Origin: Shinisaurus crocodilurus
Lineage: Eukaryota > Chordata > Lepidosauria > Squamata > Shinisauridae
Assembly (NCBI GenBank): GCA_021292165.1
Contig: CM037878.1
Coordinates: 9,106,857-9,170,856, forward strand
Length of the DNA stretch: 64,000 nt
Reading direction: 5' to 3'
In this document: positions 1-10,970 of the stretch, one piece after another
Layout: each line of letters begins with the position of its first letter
How positions within the stretch are numbered: the first letter of the stretch is position 1
Position numbers and translations under genes: made by a program
Notes under the pieces: generated by a model
Seen by the model: only the letters and a program-made list of their open reading frames with translations
Databases searched by the model: none
What the model was told of the DNA's origin: nothing

Positions 1-1281
1 TACAGCTAACTATATGTATGTGTGTGTGTGTCTACACACACACAACCTTAAAATAAATACGGCATTATTATAAAATAAATAAATAAATAAATACAACATG
101 GGTGAAAAGTCTTCATTACAAACAGTCATGGAACCATGACTCTCCTCCCTCTCAGGGTTTGGATCTCAAAATTGAACACCTTGACTGGTGCTGGACCCCT
201 CAGTATTTTTCTTTGCTCTCCTGTACTCAGGCCTTCCAACTTCACTCTACTGTTTGAAGTACTACTTTCTCTTTCTGATGCTAGATCTATATGTTCCTTT
301 TCTGATCCTCTTTTATTTATTAACTTTTGTGTCCTGCCTCTCCCTAAATTTCCCTGCAATAATAGGTAAAAGGCTATAGTTATTATCTGTTTATCCTGAT
401 CTCTTATTATATTGTCAATATTTGCCATGTTATAATATTTGGCCCAACTACAAATTTTCTCTTTGTGCAGAAATGCATCCTTTAATTCAGTGTGTTGGTA
501 ACTAAGGCTGAACATCTAGGCATGCCTATTTATTTATTTTATTTATATTTGTATCAACTTGGCTTGTCAGTCACCAACCTGAAACAGCGAATAACCCATA
601 ACAGATCACAGAGACACAAACGTGGAGACCAGAAATGCCATGGCCCTGATCTGGATGGGCTGAATTTTAGCTGGAAGACAAAAGAAAACAGAAAAATAGC
701 TCTGATCACTGAAGTCACTTTGATCTCCAGACCCATGATCAGGATGGTGATTGCTGCTGTTGTCATTATTATTATTATGACAACAAAGGGATAGCCATGG
801 GCAAAATTGCAGCTAAGCTAAAAGAATTCGGGGACTCTGCATAACAAAGTGAGAAGCCAGGATGGCTCCCAGCTGATGCAATCTGCATTTAAAGCAACAA
901 CAACTCACCCTGCACATTCTCTGCAAAGGTGCATTTTCATGTGGGGTGTACTTTGGCCATAAGACAAGGGCTCTGTGTTGTGGCTGATGTAGTCAGGTTG
1001 GTAAAAGCAAGAGCTGGGAAGCTTCCCCAGTCCCAAATCATTAATTGGCCTCAGGCAAGCCGCTGTTCTTTCAGCCTCAGCCCCACCCCATCTTTTGTGT
1101 GTGGGGGGGGAAGAAACAACACCGACCTACCTTACAGGGTTGCTGTAGAGGTTGGTAAAAAAAATGCATGTCACGTGCTTTGCACATTCTAGTGCTAGAC
1201 AGAATGTTAAGCAATATTGTTGGTTTCTGTTTTATAGAATCTAAAATCAGGCTTCCCACCCCACCAATCCCAAATGTGCTT
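1..1281. other. Intergenic, no gene recognised
   Basis: I see no conserved protein or RNA gene here. A short TG/CA simple repeat lies at about 18-46. Around 1025-1165 the words resemble the tail of the tRNA-derived SINE remnants seen elsewhere in the window (a 'cctcagcc' then 'tacagggttgctgtagagg' pattern). The short open frames here match no family I recognise. Confidence 0.5.
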
Positions 1282-1828
1282 ATTCATAGAATCATAGGTA
1301 GAGCTGGAAGGGGCCTACAAGGCCATCGAGACCAACCCCCTGCGCAACGCAGGAATCCAAGTCAAAGCATCCCTGACAGATGGCGGTCCAGCCGCACCTT
1401 GAATGCCTCCAGAGTGGGAGAGCTCACCACCTCCCTAGGTAGTTGGTTCCATTGTCTTATTGCTCTGACCATCAGGAAATTTTTCCTGATGTTTAGGTGG
1501 AATCTGGGTTCCTGTGACTGGAGCCCATTATTCCGTGTCCTGCAAACTGGAATGATCGAGAAGAGATCCTGGCCCTCCTCTGTGTGACAACCCTTCAAGT
1601 ACTGGAAGAGTGCGATCATATCTCCCCTCAGTCTCCTCTTCTGAAGGCTAAACATGCCCAGTTCTTTCAGTCTCTCCTCATAGGGCCTTGTTTCCAGTCC
1701 CTTTATCATCCTTGTTGCCCTCCTCTGAACCCTCTCCAGTTTGTCTACGTCCTTCTTAAAGTGCGGTGCCCAGAACTGGACGCAGTACTCAAGATGAGGC
1801 CTAACCAGTGCCGAGCAAAGGGTCATGC
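1282..1828 (-). mobile_element. CR1 LINE 3' end (ORF2 C-terminus), reverse orientation
   Basis: The minus strand encodes the C-terminal part of a CR1 ORF2 protein, with the words [39 protein letters not shown] and WNQLPREVV. It is followed at the low-coordinate end by the CR1 3' UTR words (ggccttgtaggccccttcc, read on the minus strand) and a final 'ATGATTCTATGAAT'-like tail. The 5' part is missing, the usual 5' truncation of CR1 insertions. It is not a host gene. Its upper part belongs to the sequence duplicated at 16.7 kb. Confidence 0.9.
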
Positions 1829-2296
1829 TGGCTGGGTATGCTGGGAGCTGTAGGCCAACAACATCGGGGGACCCACAGTTGGGAACCACTGCTCTAGAAC
1901 CATACTTGGGACTTCCAGAAGGCTTTTTGACAAAGTCCTCTCCCCAAAGGCTCCAAAGCAGTCATTCCCAGCCCGGTGCCCTCGAGATGGGTCGGACTGC
2001 AACTCCCATCATTCCCAGCCAGCTATGCAGTCCCATCTCGAGGGCGCCAGGTTGGGACAGGCTGTACTAGAGAAATTGAAACAGACACACTCTTGTATGC
2101 GGCAGTACGCCAAGTACAGGACGCATATGAAGCGCATTGGCTTTAAAGTGAGCAGGGCCGGTGCCAACGTTTTAAACACTGCATCTCGTTGCTGTTTGCA
2201 AACCATTGCTTCATCCACAAGAGAAAACACGCATGGGAGGAGCGACACGGAGTACAATGACACCAGTACAATGACACTGGAGCGAAGCACCCTAGC
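1399..2296. repeat. Interspersed duplication, copy 1 (0.9 kb; partner 16661-17555)
   Basis: About 900 bases match 16661-17555 in the same orientation with few differences. The unit includes the CR1 piece, half of a hAT-like element (1829-1892), a palindromic remnant around 1955-2070 and a non-repetitive-looking stretch to about 2296. Several unrelated repeats are shared contiguously, so this is a copied block rather than independent insertions of one family. Homology starts inside the CR1 near 'atgcctccaga' and stops near 'gcaccctagctcc' versus 'gcaccgtagatcc'. Confidence 0.88.
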
Positions 2297-2618
2297 TCCT
2301 CAGACATAACGGCTGGGCCTTCAGACTTGCACACTCCAGTTCCCCCCTCTGTGCAAACCATAGTTTCCTTGATCATGGCAAACTCTGTTTTTCGCAAATC
2401 ACGGCGCAACTGGGAGACGGAAAGCACTTGTTGATTTAGTGCAAATCGTTCGTGGCTAGTCAATAGGGTGGCCGTTTGTGAATCACCAGAAAAGAGGACA
2501 AAACAGGGCACTACATTGCATGAAATTTGCACGTGCTAATTTTTACGTTTAGAAGATGCAAATTTAGAAATAATTGCTATAGTTGAAACAGAAGTACAGT
2601 CCTTTTCACTATAATATG

Positions 2619-3304
2619 CAGGGATGTTGAAGAGTCCTTGGTCTCGAGTCACAAGTCGAGTCACGGGTCTTCGGACCCGAGTCTCGAGTCCGAGTCCAAG
2701 GTCCAAAATGGTGACTCACGAGTCACGAGTCACTCCCAAAGCTGACTCCACGAGTCCCTATTAAAATCAATGGGTTTTCCCCCCAACAAAATAAGGCTAC
2801 TTCAGATGTGTGGCTTAAATAAATTCTAGGCACAAGTGTGCCTTTTTATTTCAAAACTCTGCAACTGATTTTGACAAGAACAGACCAGGCAGACAAACCC
2901 AAAATAACCAGGCAGGCAGAGGAGGCAGGGAACCCCAAAGCAGGCAGGCAGAGGTCTTTGTCTTGGACAATTCAAACTGTGGAACTGGCTAAGAAGAGAC
3001 CAGGCAGGCAGAGGAGGCTGGGAACCCCAAAGCAGGCAGGCAGAGGCAGCCAAACCCAAAATGTCTGAAAGGTTGCTTTTTAGGAAAATGATTTTAAAAA
3101 ATAAACTTGGATTGTTACTGCAACTAGGTCCAGACAGCACCTGCAGGTGGCATCAAGCAGGGATGTTGACGAGTCCTTGGTCTCGAGTCCCGAGTCGAGT
3201 CTCGAGTCCCATGAAAAATATTGGGACTCGAGTGCGACTCGAGTCAGAGGGGGGACTCAGTCCGACTCACGAGTTGAGTCCTGGAGTCCGAGTCCCCATC
3301 CCTG
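2619..3304. mobile_element. hAT element of the GACTCGAGTC family, copy A
   Basis: It begins CAGGGATGTTGAAGAG and ends CCCCATCCCTG, inverted hAT-type termini starting with CAGGG. Both ends are packed with the self-complementary word gactcgagtc. The body has the same order of words as the longer copy B at 61086-62075 (a 'gcaggcaggcagagg' tract and 'ccaaaatggtgactcacgag'). A second terminus in direct orientation starts at 3158, so 3158-3304 forms a short element by itself. The flanking 8-mers (ataatatg and aataatgg) are not a clear target duplication. No transposase-like coding remains. Confidence 0.8.
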
Positions 3305-3344
3305 AATAATGGAAGGCGGTGACCGACCTGCCTTGCTGGTTCTG

Positions 3345-3345
<1 letters not shown>

Positions 3346-3378
<33 letters not shown>

Positions 3379-3390
3379 TGGTGGTGGTGG
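3346..3390. repeat. (TG)n/(GGT)n microsatellite
   Basis: About 32 bases of TG repeats run directly into a short GGT run. Confidence 0.95.
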
Positions 3391-3992
3391 CGTTGATGAG
3401 CAACTTCAAGTTCCAGTTCTTATTTATTTATTTTGCAGCATTCTTGCCCCGCTCTTCAGCCAAAAAAAGGTGGCTTACAAAGATTAATAGTAAGACAGTC
3501 CCTGCCCTCAGGCTTACAATCTTAAAAGACATGACACGAAAGGATAAAGTATTAGGAGGGAGGAGGGAAGCAAAGCAAAACGCAGGCACCAGTTCTTAGT
3601 AACCAGGTTCTTAGAGATCCCCCCCCCCCCCCACCGGGCAGGGAAGGGCAAAACCAGCTCCCTGCAACTGTTCCTCCTTTGGCCAATGTCTGGGGACTAG
3701 GCTGGTCTCCCCTTGCTGTGATGTTACTCCTGGGAGGCATGGGGCGCAGCCTCCCAGCCAGTGGCCCTGGGTTCCCTGGCTGATGGATGAGGCTGGAGTC
3801 TGCCCGCCCCAGGGAGCTGTCAGTTGGAGCTGTGTGTTCCTTCCGGCGGGGAGCCGTGAAGCGAGCTCCCTGCAGCTGCTCCCTGTTCTTCCTTCTGACG
3901 GTTCTCTATACTGGACAGCCCTTCAAATGGACGGCTGTCCTCTGTAAAAGAGGAAATGCGGCCACCTTACTAGCAGACCGCATGCCCTGGAA

Positions 3993-4893
3993 CAGTGATG
4001 GCGAACCTTTTTGAGCCCGAGTGCCCAAACTGCAACACAAAACCAGCTTATTTATTTCAAAGTGCCAACACTGCAATTAAACCTGAATTTTAGAAAAACA
4101 ACTCATACAGTTGTCCGAACTAATTAACATATTTTGTCTTTAAAGAAAAACACAATAACGGAGCTTTCAATGATACAAACAGTTTTTTGTGGGGGGGGGG
4201 AAATCAACTCAAAAAATTATTATAGTACTACATTGTACACATAGCCTGAAGGGAATTTATACAAACTTTTTAAATAATTAGGCACATGTATTTTTGGATA
4301 AGGGATTCTCAACTTGTAATATGATTATATGCCAGACTGAAATTGTATGGGGCAAGCTTTACTCTGGGTCCTTTCCCTGCTTCTACAGGTGTCGTAAAAG
4401 TCAACCTGTACTAGGATGAGCAAGATAAACAAGAAAACTAAACGTGCTTAACACATTTTAAACACTTTATGTCTTGGACTGCAAACATTGCATTAGGTAA
4501 AAGTTTGCATTGGGCATGCTTTTGCACAATTAGGTAATGTGATTTTTGCTATTGCATGCATGCTGATAATTTGTCAAACCTTGGCTCATACTCCGTTAGT
4601 TTGAGAGCAACACATGCAGCACTCAGGTCAACTGTTAGGGCTTTACATCCAAGCCATGCTCTGTGCCTCATTCTTCAAAATCTTTTAAATGTGATAACAA
4701 TGTAGAAAAGAATTCTGTAACAGGAATTCTAGAATAAAATCATTCTGTTCCACACTGTGAGAAAGAACAAGATCATAAGTGTTTTGCAGAAGGGGACGGT
4801 CTTTTCGCGATCTGGTGACCAATGGCTCGAGTGCCCACAGAGAGGTCCCTGCGTGCCAGCTGTGGCACCCGTGCCATAGGTTCGCCATCACTG
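3993..4893. mobile_element. SPIN-like hAT transposon, non-autonomous copy 1
   Basis: The termini are CAGTGATGGCGAACC and its inverted match GGTTCGCCATCACTG. They are followed inward by 'gagtgcccaaactgcaa' and preceded on the right by 'gtggcacccgtgccata'. These are the hallmark ends of SPIN/OposCharlie-type hAT elements. An exact 8-bp target duplication, ccctggaa, flanks it (3985-3992 and 4894-4901). The 901-bp body is nearly identical to copy 2 at 12320-13238 and lacks an intact transposase. The exact subfamily (SPIN or a relative) is from memory. Confidence 0.88.
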
Positions 4894-5061
4894 CCCTGGA
4901 AGATGGTCCAGCCGTCTGACGCATCTTCCCCTATGCCAGCCTTCCCCTGCTTGGTGCCCCCCAGATGTGTTGGACTACAGTTCCCATCCAACATGGCCAA
5001 TAGGAATAGGGAGACATTTTTCTCCCTCTCTCATAATACTAAAACCCAGCGGGGGTCATCC
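4894..5061. repeat. hAT-like half-palindrome remnant
   Basis: The words 'ccccagatgtgttggac', 'tacagttcccatcc' and 'aacatggcca' at about 4960-5000 belong to the abundant old family with 'ccagatgtgttggactacaa' arms. Only one arm is present. Confidence 0.55.
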
Positions 5062-5169
5062 CATTTATTTATTTATTACATTTTTTATACCGCCCAATAG
5101 CCGAAGCTCTCTGAGCGGTTTACAACAGTTAAAACCATAAAATACAACATAATAGAACTATAAAATTTA
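5062..5169 (-). mobile_element. LINE 3'-end fragment
   Basis: A 'tatttatttattaca' tail is followed by 'ataccgcccaatagccgaa' and 'gagcggtttacaa', the 3' end common to several LINE subfamilies here. The same words occur in the other orientation near 9135-9200. It has no coding content. Confidence 0.65.
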
Positions 5170-5760
5170 AAACCATAGATTAGATTAGATCCCACGAAGC
5201 TGATTGGTGGGAGATTCAGGTCAGGGAAAAACAAGTTCTTCTTCACACAGTGCATAGTTATGGAATTCTCTACCATAAGATGTAGTGATGGCCATCCATT
5301 TGGAGGGCTTTAAAAGGGGATTGCACAAGTTCCTGGAGGAGAAGGTTATCCATGGCTACTAGTCCTGACGGCTTCATGTTACCTGCAGTATCAGAGGTGG
5401 TATGTGTGGAGAAAGCCAACCTAAAACCCCTTTCTGACACGCACACACTCACCAAGGAGGGGGGAAGGAGACCCGGGGGGGGGGGGGAGACAGCCAGTCT
5501 CCACAGAGACCAAAGGGGACAAACAACATCTGCATAGAATCACCCCAGGGGGGAAGGCAGGAAGCATCCCCAGGTTCCACTGTATGCCTTTATACACCGT
5601 TGCTGGGGAACATGGACGGGAGGGTGCCGTTGCACTCGTGTCCTGCTTGTGGGTTTCCCGTGGGCAGCTGGTTGGCCACTGTGTGAACAGAATGCTGGAC
5701 TCGATGGACCCTGGGTCTGATCCAGCAGGGCTGTTCTGATGTTGTTATGGCTGGGAGTTG
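5170..5760 (+). mobile_element. CR1/L3-like LINE fragment
   Basis: The stretch reads, with frame breaks, like the C-terminus and 3' UTR of an old CR1-like LINE. Diagnostic words are 'tagtgatggcca', 'ttcctggaggagaagg', 'ctactagtcctgacgg', 'tgctggggaacatgg', 'gggtttcccgtgggcagc' and 'ggtctgatccagcagggct'. The same string of words occurs at 28936-29325 and inverted at 54895-55510. It is broken by CA- and G-rich insertions near 5440-5480. Confidence 0.8.
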
Positions 5761-6571
5761 CCAGCCAACATCTGGTGGACACCAGATGAGGGAATCCTGC
5801 TGATATGCTAAATGCATACATTGTCCTGAGAAAAAGGCAACCACAGCTCAGAGGTGGGCCAAAGCTAGGTCAGGATCTACTGGTAGTTCTCTGGGTCATT
5901 TGCAGTAGGTCCGCAAGGGTTTCTGGCTCCCCAATTGTTTAATGACAGCAGCAACAAAATGGCCTCCCTCACCCTCAGTTACACTGCTGGAGAAATCTGG
6001 GGTGGGGGTCACCAAGCATGGACTTTTGCACGGAAGGGCCGTGAGCTCCGTTCAGTTCTAGGACTCAAAATACATTCCTGGGCTCACAATCCTTTAAATT
6101 CGAAGTCTGCGCCTTTTGCACCAAGCTCCGGTTGCTGGATCTCTGGGCTGCAGTAAAAAAAACCCAAACAAACCCAAAGTAGATCCCACAAGCCTGAGTT
6201 GTCTACCCACAGGTTTCCTACCATATTGTTTCTCTCTGGCACATGCAGGTAGTCCAGAGTCTTCAGACATGCCTCTCTATACCCGTTGCTGAGGAATACC
6301 AGAGGGAAGGTGCACTCACATCCCGCTTGTGGTCTTCCTATTGGGGTATCTGGTTGGCCACTGTGGGAACAGAATACTGGACTGGAGAGGCCTGTAGTGG
6401 AAAAAGCCGGAAGACCATTGTGGTGTATGACCATTGTGGCACCTGTGTCTGGGTCTCTGTTGTATGAACATAACTGCTCTTTGTGTCTTTAGTAGGCCTG
6501 GATTCCCTACTGTTTATGCTGACTCTTGATATTTAGCGTGTAATACCAGTGAGCTCATAATGTTTAGAGTT
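5761..6571. other. Intergenic with a short CR1/L3 remnant
   Basis: A second short piece of the same LINE lies at about 6270-6395 ('acccgttgctgaggaa', 'ttggccactgtgggaaca'). The rest shows no recognisable gene or repeat. Confidence 0.45.
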
Positions 6572-7239
6572 TGTTGTGAGAAGATTCCCAGTTAAAGTCC
6601 GTCCTTGGACAGGCTTAAATTGGCGAGGATGTTGGCTGACGAATAGAACCACTTCAGTCATCCCTGGGCTGGACTCCCATGGCACATAATCGGAAGGAAC
6701 TCGGTTATCAGCTGGCCAGATTTCAATGACTTCGATAAGAGGAGGTTCATAAATGGAAGGGTCAAGATGACCTGGAAACTTGAGTGGCTTCAGATGGTTT
6801 CATGGTCAACATGAAAGGAGTGTTTATAGTTAGATAGTCTGAGAATATACAGGCCTGTGGCTCACGCTGGCTCAGCTTGTCTGAGTGTGGAAAACTAAGC
6901 AGGGTCAGGCCTGGTTATTACTTGGATGGGAGACCCCTCCTCTAGTTTCCTGCATTGAGCAGGGGGTTGGACTCGATGGCCTTGTATGCTCCTTCCAACT
7001 CTATAGTTTTCGATGATTTCTATGAATCTGGTATAGAAGTGTCTATCGGGACAAAGCACATTAATCTTGTTCCGTTTAATTAGACCAGGTGTGATTATTG
7101 CAAACAGAGGAAACCTATATAAGTTTGGGGGAATCCTTAGGCAGGGAGAACCTCGACACAGACCTAGCTGCGCAGAAGGTGCTGTGTGCCGGCCAAGGAG
7201 TCGGTCCATTGTCCTTTCTTTGAGTGGTTCCCGACAACA
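6572..7239 (+). mobile_element. Candidate solo LTR interrupted by a 5S SINE
   Basis: The segment begins TGTTGT and ends ACAACA, the inverted TG...CA ends typical of LTRs. It has a TATA-like ctatataag at about 7112 placed about 130 bases before the right end. Removing the 5S SINE at 6846-7025 leaves about 490 bases. No clear target duplication was found (gagtt versus gaaga), so a solo LTR is only a reasonable reading. Confidence 0.35.
6846..7025 (+). mobile_element. 5S rRNA-derived SINE with CR1-like tail, copy A
   Basis: The head contains the 5S rRNA internal promoter words 'ctaagcagggtcagg', 'cctggtta' and 'tacttggatgggagacc' (box A / intermediate element / box C region). The tail 'ttgagcagggggttggact' and 'ggccttgtatgctccttcc' is the CR1 3' end seen in full-length form at 34390-34475. 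The fusion of a pol III 5S head to a CR1 tail marks a SINE mobilised by CR1 reverse transcriptase. Copy B is at 8763-8938. Confidence 0.9.
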
Positions 7240-7246
7240 GAAGAGA

Positions 7247-8186
7247 TTGTTATTATTTACATTTATTAATCGCCCATCTGGCCGGCAACCGGCCACCCTG
7301 GGCGATGTACATAGGCTAAAAACACGATAAAATGCAATTAAAACATTATACATTTTTTTTAAAAAAAAATCTTAACCCACCCCATATTCTCGCCTGAACA
7401 GCCAGGTTTTTAATGAACGGCGGAAGCTCAGCAGAGAGGGGGCATGGCGGAGGTCACTCGGGAGAGAGTTCCACAGTACGGGGGCCGCCACAGAAAAGGC
7501 CCTCTTCCTCGTCCCCACCAGTCTAGCTGCTCTGGCTGAAGGGACAAGGAGAAGGCCATCTGTGGCAGATCTTGTTGAGCGGCCCACTTGGTGTTGCTGG
7601 AGACGCTCCTTGAGATAGACTGGACCGGAGCCGTATAGGGTTTTAAAGGTCACCAGCTTTAAAACCAACACCTTGAATTCGGCTCGGCAAGCAACTGGTA
7701 GCCAGTGCAGCTCCTTGAGCACTGGCGTGATGTGGTCCCGCCGCCGGCTGCCTTTAACTAGGCGAGCCGCCGCGTTCTGTACCTGCTGTAGCTTCCGAAC
7801 CGTCTTCAAGGGTAACCCCACGTAGAGCGCATTACAGTAGTCTAGGCGAGAGACCAAGGCATGAACCACTGATGGCAGCAGATGATTAGGAAGGTAGGGG
7901 CGCAGCTGCCGTATCAGATGGAGTTGATACAGCGCTGCCCGGCTCACAGCTGACACCTGAGCCTCCATGGACAGCTGGGAGTCTAGAATGACCCCCAAGC
8001 TGCAGACCTGGTCCTTCAGGGGTAAATGTACCCCATTCAGCACCAGGTCAACATCCCCTAACCTCCCCTTGTCCCTCACCAGAAGTACCTCGGTCTTGTC
8101 GGGGTTCAGTTTCAGCATGTGCTCTGCATCTGTCTCGCTTCTATCATCTCTTTTCTGTGGTTTGCTAATAACGCTTTTCAACCTTC
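7247..8186 (-). mobile_element. L2-clade LINE 3' portion, reverse orientation
   Basis: The minus strand of 7372-8181 has an almost uninterrupted frame for the C-terminal part of an L2-type ORF2 protein. Its words include LNPDKTEVLLV, SRLDYCNALYVGLPL, LQQVQNAAARLV, ITPVLKELHWLPV, PVYLKERL and AFSVAAPVLWNSLP. The low-coordinate end is the L2 3' UTR ('cgcccatctggccggcaacc') with an AT-rich tail. The long open frame suggests a fairly young, 5'-truncated insertion. It is not a host gene. Confidence 0.9.
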
Positions 8187-8572
8187 ACCCATGAGTGTGC
8201 TCATTGTCTCTGGATCCTAAATAGAACCGCTGCCTTTGGCAGAACAAGGCCTTCGGTCTGATCCAGCGTCAGTCAGGGCTCTTCCTATGCCCTCTCTTTG
8301 CTGGACCTGTTTTGGCCTGACAGCTTCCTCTTAAATATAACGCATTTCTTTGTCCTATTTTAAATCACCCTCAGAGCTTCTAGTATTAGCTAAATAAATA
8401 TTCACACATACTTTTATTAAGCAACACCTGGGAAAACGTAACCCTTCCTATAACCCTTCTCATGTCAGATCCTGTTGTAGTTTCCAGATTAACTGTTTCA
8501 CAGTAAACTGCTGGTCTGAACTGCACCTACCCATCACACCAGAGCAGCCTTCCCCAACCTGGGGCCCTCCAG

Positions 8573-8610
<38 letters not shown>

Positions 8611-8654
8611 ATTTATTTATTAAATAAATAATAAAATGAAATGAATCAATAAAT
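8187..8654. other. Intergenic; hAT remnant and TG microsatellite
   Basis: The first 350 bases show nothing recognisable. At about 8545-8574 'cagccttccccaacctgggg' is the left end of an old palindromic hAT-like family. It runs into a (TG)n microsatellite at 8575-8609. Confidence 0.5.
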
Positions 8655-9200
8655 AATGACATGAACTGTTGGTGGCAACAAGGAGGAGGGCCTTCTCAGT
8701 GGCGGCCCCCCAATTATGGAACAAGCTCCCCACTGAGGCCTGCCGGGCACCAACTCGACATATATACAGACCTGTGGCTCACGCTGGCTCAGCTTGTCTG
8801 AGCGTGGAAAGCTAAGCAGGGTCAGGCCTGGTTATTACTTGGATGGGAGACCCCCTCCTCTAGTTTCCTGCATTGAGCAGGGGGTTGGACTCAATAGCCT
8901 TGTAGGCTCCTTCCAACTCTATTATGAAATCTATGAAATCCCGTGTCATGTTAAGACTGCCCGCTACGTCAAGGCATTTAACAGCTCTAAATAGTCAGCT
9001 GCAAGCTTAGTTGTATTAACTTGTCATTCTAAATTTGGTTTTTAAATTTGACTTTTAAAACTTCTGTAATGAAGTTTTATGATGTTTTTATTGTTATTTG
9101 TATTTTATAATGTATTTTATTGTATTTTATGAATTGTCGTAAACCACCCAGAGAGCTTTGGCTATGGGGCAGTATAGAAATAAAATAATAAATAAATTTA
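8655..9200 (+). mobile_element. L2-like LINE 3' end, split by a 5S SINE
   Basis: 'ggagggccttctcagtggcgg' encodes the RAFSVAAP-type motif at the end of an L2-like ORF2. After the SINE at 8763-8938 the 3' UTR continues and ends with 'ccacccagagagctttggc' and 'aataaaataataaataaat'. Both parts are in + orientation, so one LINE was interrupted by the SINE. Confidence 0.75.
8763..8938 (+). mobile_element. 5S rRNA-derived SINE with CR1-like tail, copy B
   Basis: This copy matches copy A closely but is nearer to 5S rRNA in the promoter ('ggaaagctaagcagggtcag'). The A/C boxes and the CR1-like tail are intact. It sits inside an L2-like LINE, so it is younger than that LINE. Confidence 0.9.
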
Positions 9201-9204
9201 TTTA

Positions 9205-10970
9205 CAAGATTCACATGCTGCTCCTATTCTGGTATGGAGATTTCGGAACAGTGAACAATAAAGATAAAAACAGGAAAAATAATAAAACAATATGTTAAAA
9301 ACAAAAATTAAAAAAAAAAAACACGCCTGGAATTGAAGGAATGGCAAATTATGTTTAATAATTTTTGTGATGGGGATAAAAAAAGCAAGGGTTAATAAGA
9401 AAAGATGGTATAAATCTCAAAAAATAGGAGGATTGGGTCTCCCTAATTTAAAGTTATATTATATAGCTAACCAAATAAGATATATTGTGGATATTATGTC
9501 AAGACCAAGGGATTTAACTTAGTTGGAGATAGAAACACCAAAAATTGGATTTGAACTTAGAAAAATCTATTTTTTTTAGTAAATTTACCAAGAAGCTGTT
9601 GGAAAGAATTGAAAACCCATTCTTAATTAATATGTTAGAGATTTGGGTAAGGTATAAACAAAAATTTGTACCACTTATATATCCCCATTTACTCCAGTGG
9701 TGGTGTTGGAAAATTTACCAACAAACTTAAGAAAGGAATTGGAAATGTTATTAAGGGAGAAGAAAGTAATTAAATTAAAGGACTGGGTGGAAAAGATGAG
9801 CTGTAAAGAGCATATAAGTGGAATGTTAGGAGAGGGGAAGGTATCTTGGTTTAATTGTATGCAACTAGAGCAGTGTTCTCCAACCTTGGGTCCCCAGATG
9901 TTTTTGGCCTACAACTCCCAGCATGCCCCAGCCAGCGTAGCTGGCTGGGGCATGCTGGGAGTTGTAGGCCAAAAACATCTGGGGACCCAAGGTTGGAGAA
10001 CACTGAACTAGAGCAATGGACAAGGAAAAATAAGGAATGTATAGAGTATACATGATTTGAAAAGATGATTACACAAAGGGAATCTACAGAAGGAAACATG
10101 GTTGTAAAAGGGTACAACAAGCGAAATTTATAAAATGTTGCTGGAAATTGAAGATCAACAAGATTATCTTAAATCTGTATGGAATTATGATTTGACGGGA
10201 AAGTTAAGTAATCAGAGCTGGGGGAAGAGATGGGATTTGCGTATTTTGAAAACTATGTCTGTAAGGATAAAGGGAAATTATTATAAGCTGGTTAGGAGAT
10301 GGTGTTTAACGCCAGCAAAATTAAATCAAATTGATAAGAAATACTCGGCGTTATGTTGGAGAGGATGCCAGGAAACTGGCACCTATGTTCATATGTGGTG
10401 GAGTTGTAAACATGTACAGACATTTTGGCAAATTTTATTCAAAGAGATAAATGAAATAACTGGGTGGGGTAAACTTTAGAGGTATGTCCTCGCATAGCAT
10501 TACTATCAATTTATGATAAGGTTTATTGTACTCAAGAATACTAAAGATTTAATTACAAACTTCTTGGCAGCAGCAAGGTTACTGAGACCTAGAAAATGGA
10601 AAATGCAGTGTGATTATCAAATAGAGGAATGGTATAAAGAGGTATGGGATATTGCTATTAATGATCAATTAACGTGTAGTATTAAAGTTAAAAAGGGATT
10701 ATCGAATCGAAATGATTTTAGAGACATATGGAGAGCATCTGTAGATTTTGTTTTATTAAGTGGGAAAGGGTGTACACACCTTCACAAGAGTCATTACAAT
10801 TTTGGAAGGTTGAATAGTTACGTAGTTTAGTTGGTCCCGGTGGGGAGGAGGTGCACTTATTATTATTATTTTGTGTTTTTTTTAAAAATGTGTTTGCTGT
10901 ATAATTTGTATGTTTATGTATTTTGTCACTTATATGTTAAAATTTAAATAAAAGTTATTTTTTAAAATGT
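9205..10970 (+). mobile_element. L1 LINE ORF2 C-terminal region and 3' UTR
   Basis: Broken frames (9545-9730, 9697 onward, 10135-10479, 10513-10830) encode the L1 ORF2 C-terminal region. Typical words are RRWCLTPAKLNQI, CWRGCQETGTYVHMWW and CKHVQTFW. After a stop near 10830 an AT-rich 3' UTR ends with an AATAAA at about 10949 before a short A/T-rich tail. Stops, frameshifts and the fold-back insertion at 9871-10005 show it is dead. Confidence 0.85.
9871..10005. mobile_element. 135-bp fold-back hAT (CAGTGTTCTCC family), inside L1
   Basis: This is an almost perfect palindrome. CAGTGTTCTCCAACC at the left is the inverted match of the right end, arms of about 64 bases meet at a 'cgtag' centre, and both ends run into perfect 8-bp duplications aactagag (9863-9870 and 10006-10013). 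CAG-starting ends plus an 8-bp duplication indicate hAT. There is no coding capacity. Insertion into the L1 ORF2 remnant shows it is younger than that L1. Confidence 0.95.

Larger units (their letters stand above)
2463..3970. mobile_element. Old GGTGGCC-ended repeat, interrupted by hAT and LINE insertions
   Basis: The left end 'agggtggccgtttgtg' and right end 'gaggaaatgcggccacc' match, as inverted ends, the borders of similar sequence at 32745-33155 and 57322-57605. In those copies 'aatttgcataaaatgt', 'gaccaggtgacc' and 'cagcccttcaaat' occur in the same order. Here the element is split by the hAT at 2619-3304, a GT microsatellite and a LINE-like piece (about 3416-3545). The class is unknown. 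It is probably non-autonomous. Confidence 0.5.

Noticed and set aside
6880..6935. 5S rRNA gene
   Set aside because: Only the internal promoter part of 5S is present and it is fused to a CR1-like tail, so it is a SINE.
7372..8181. 269-codon minus-strand frame
   Set aside because: L2-type LINE ORF2 motifs throughout and an L2 3' end. Not a host gene.
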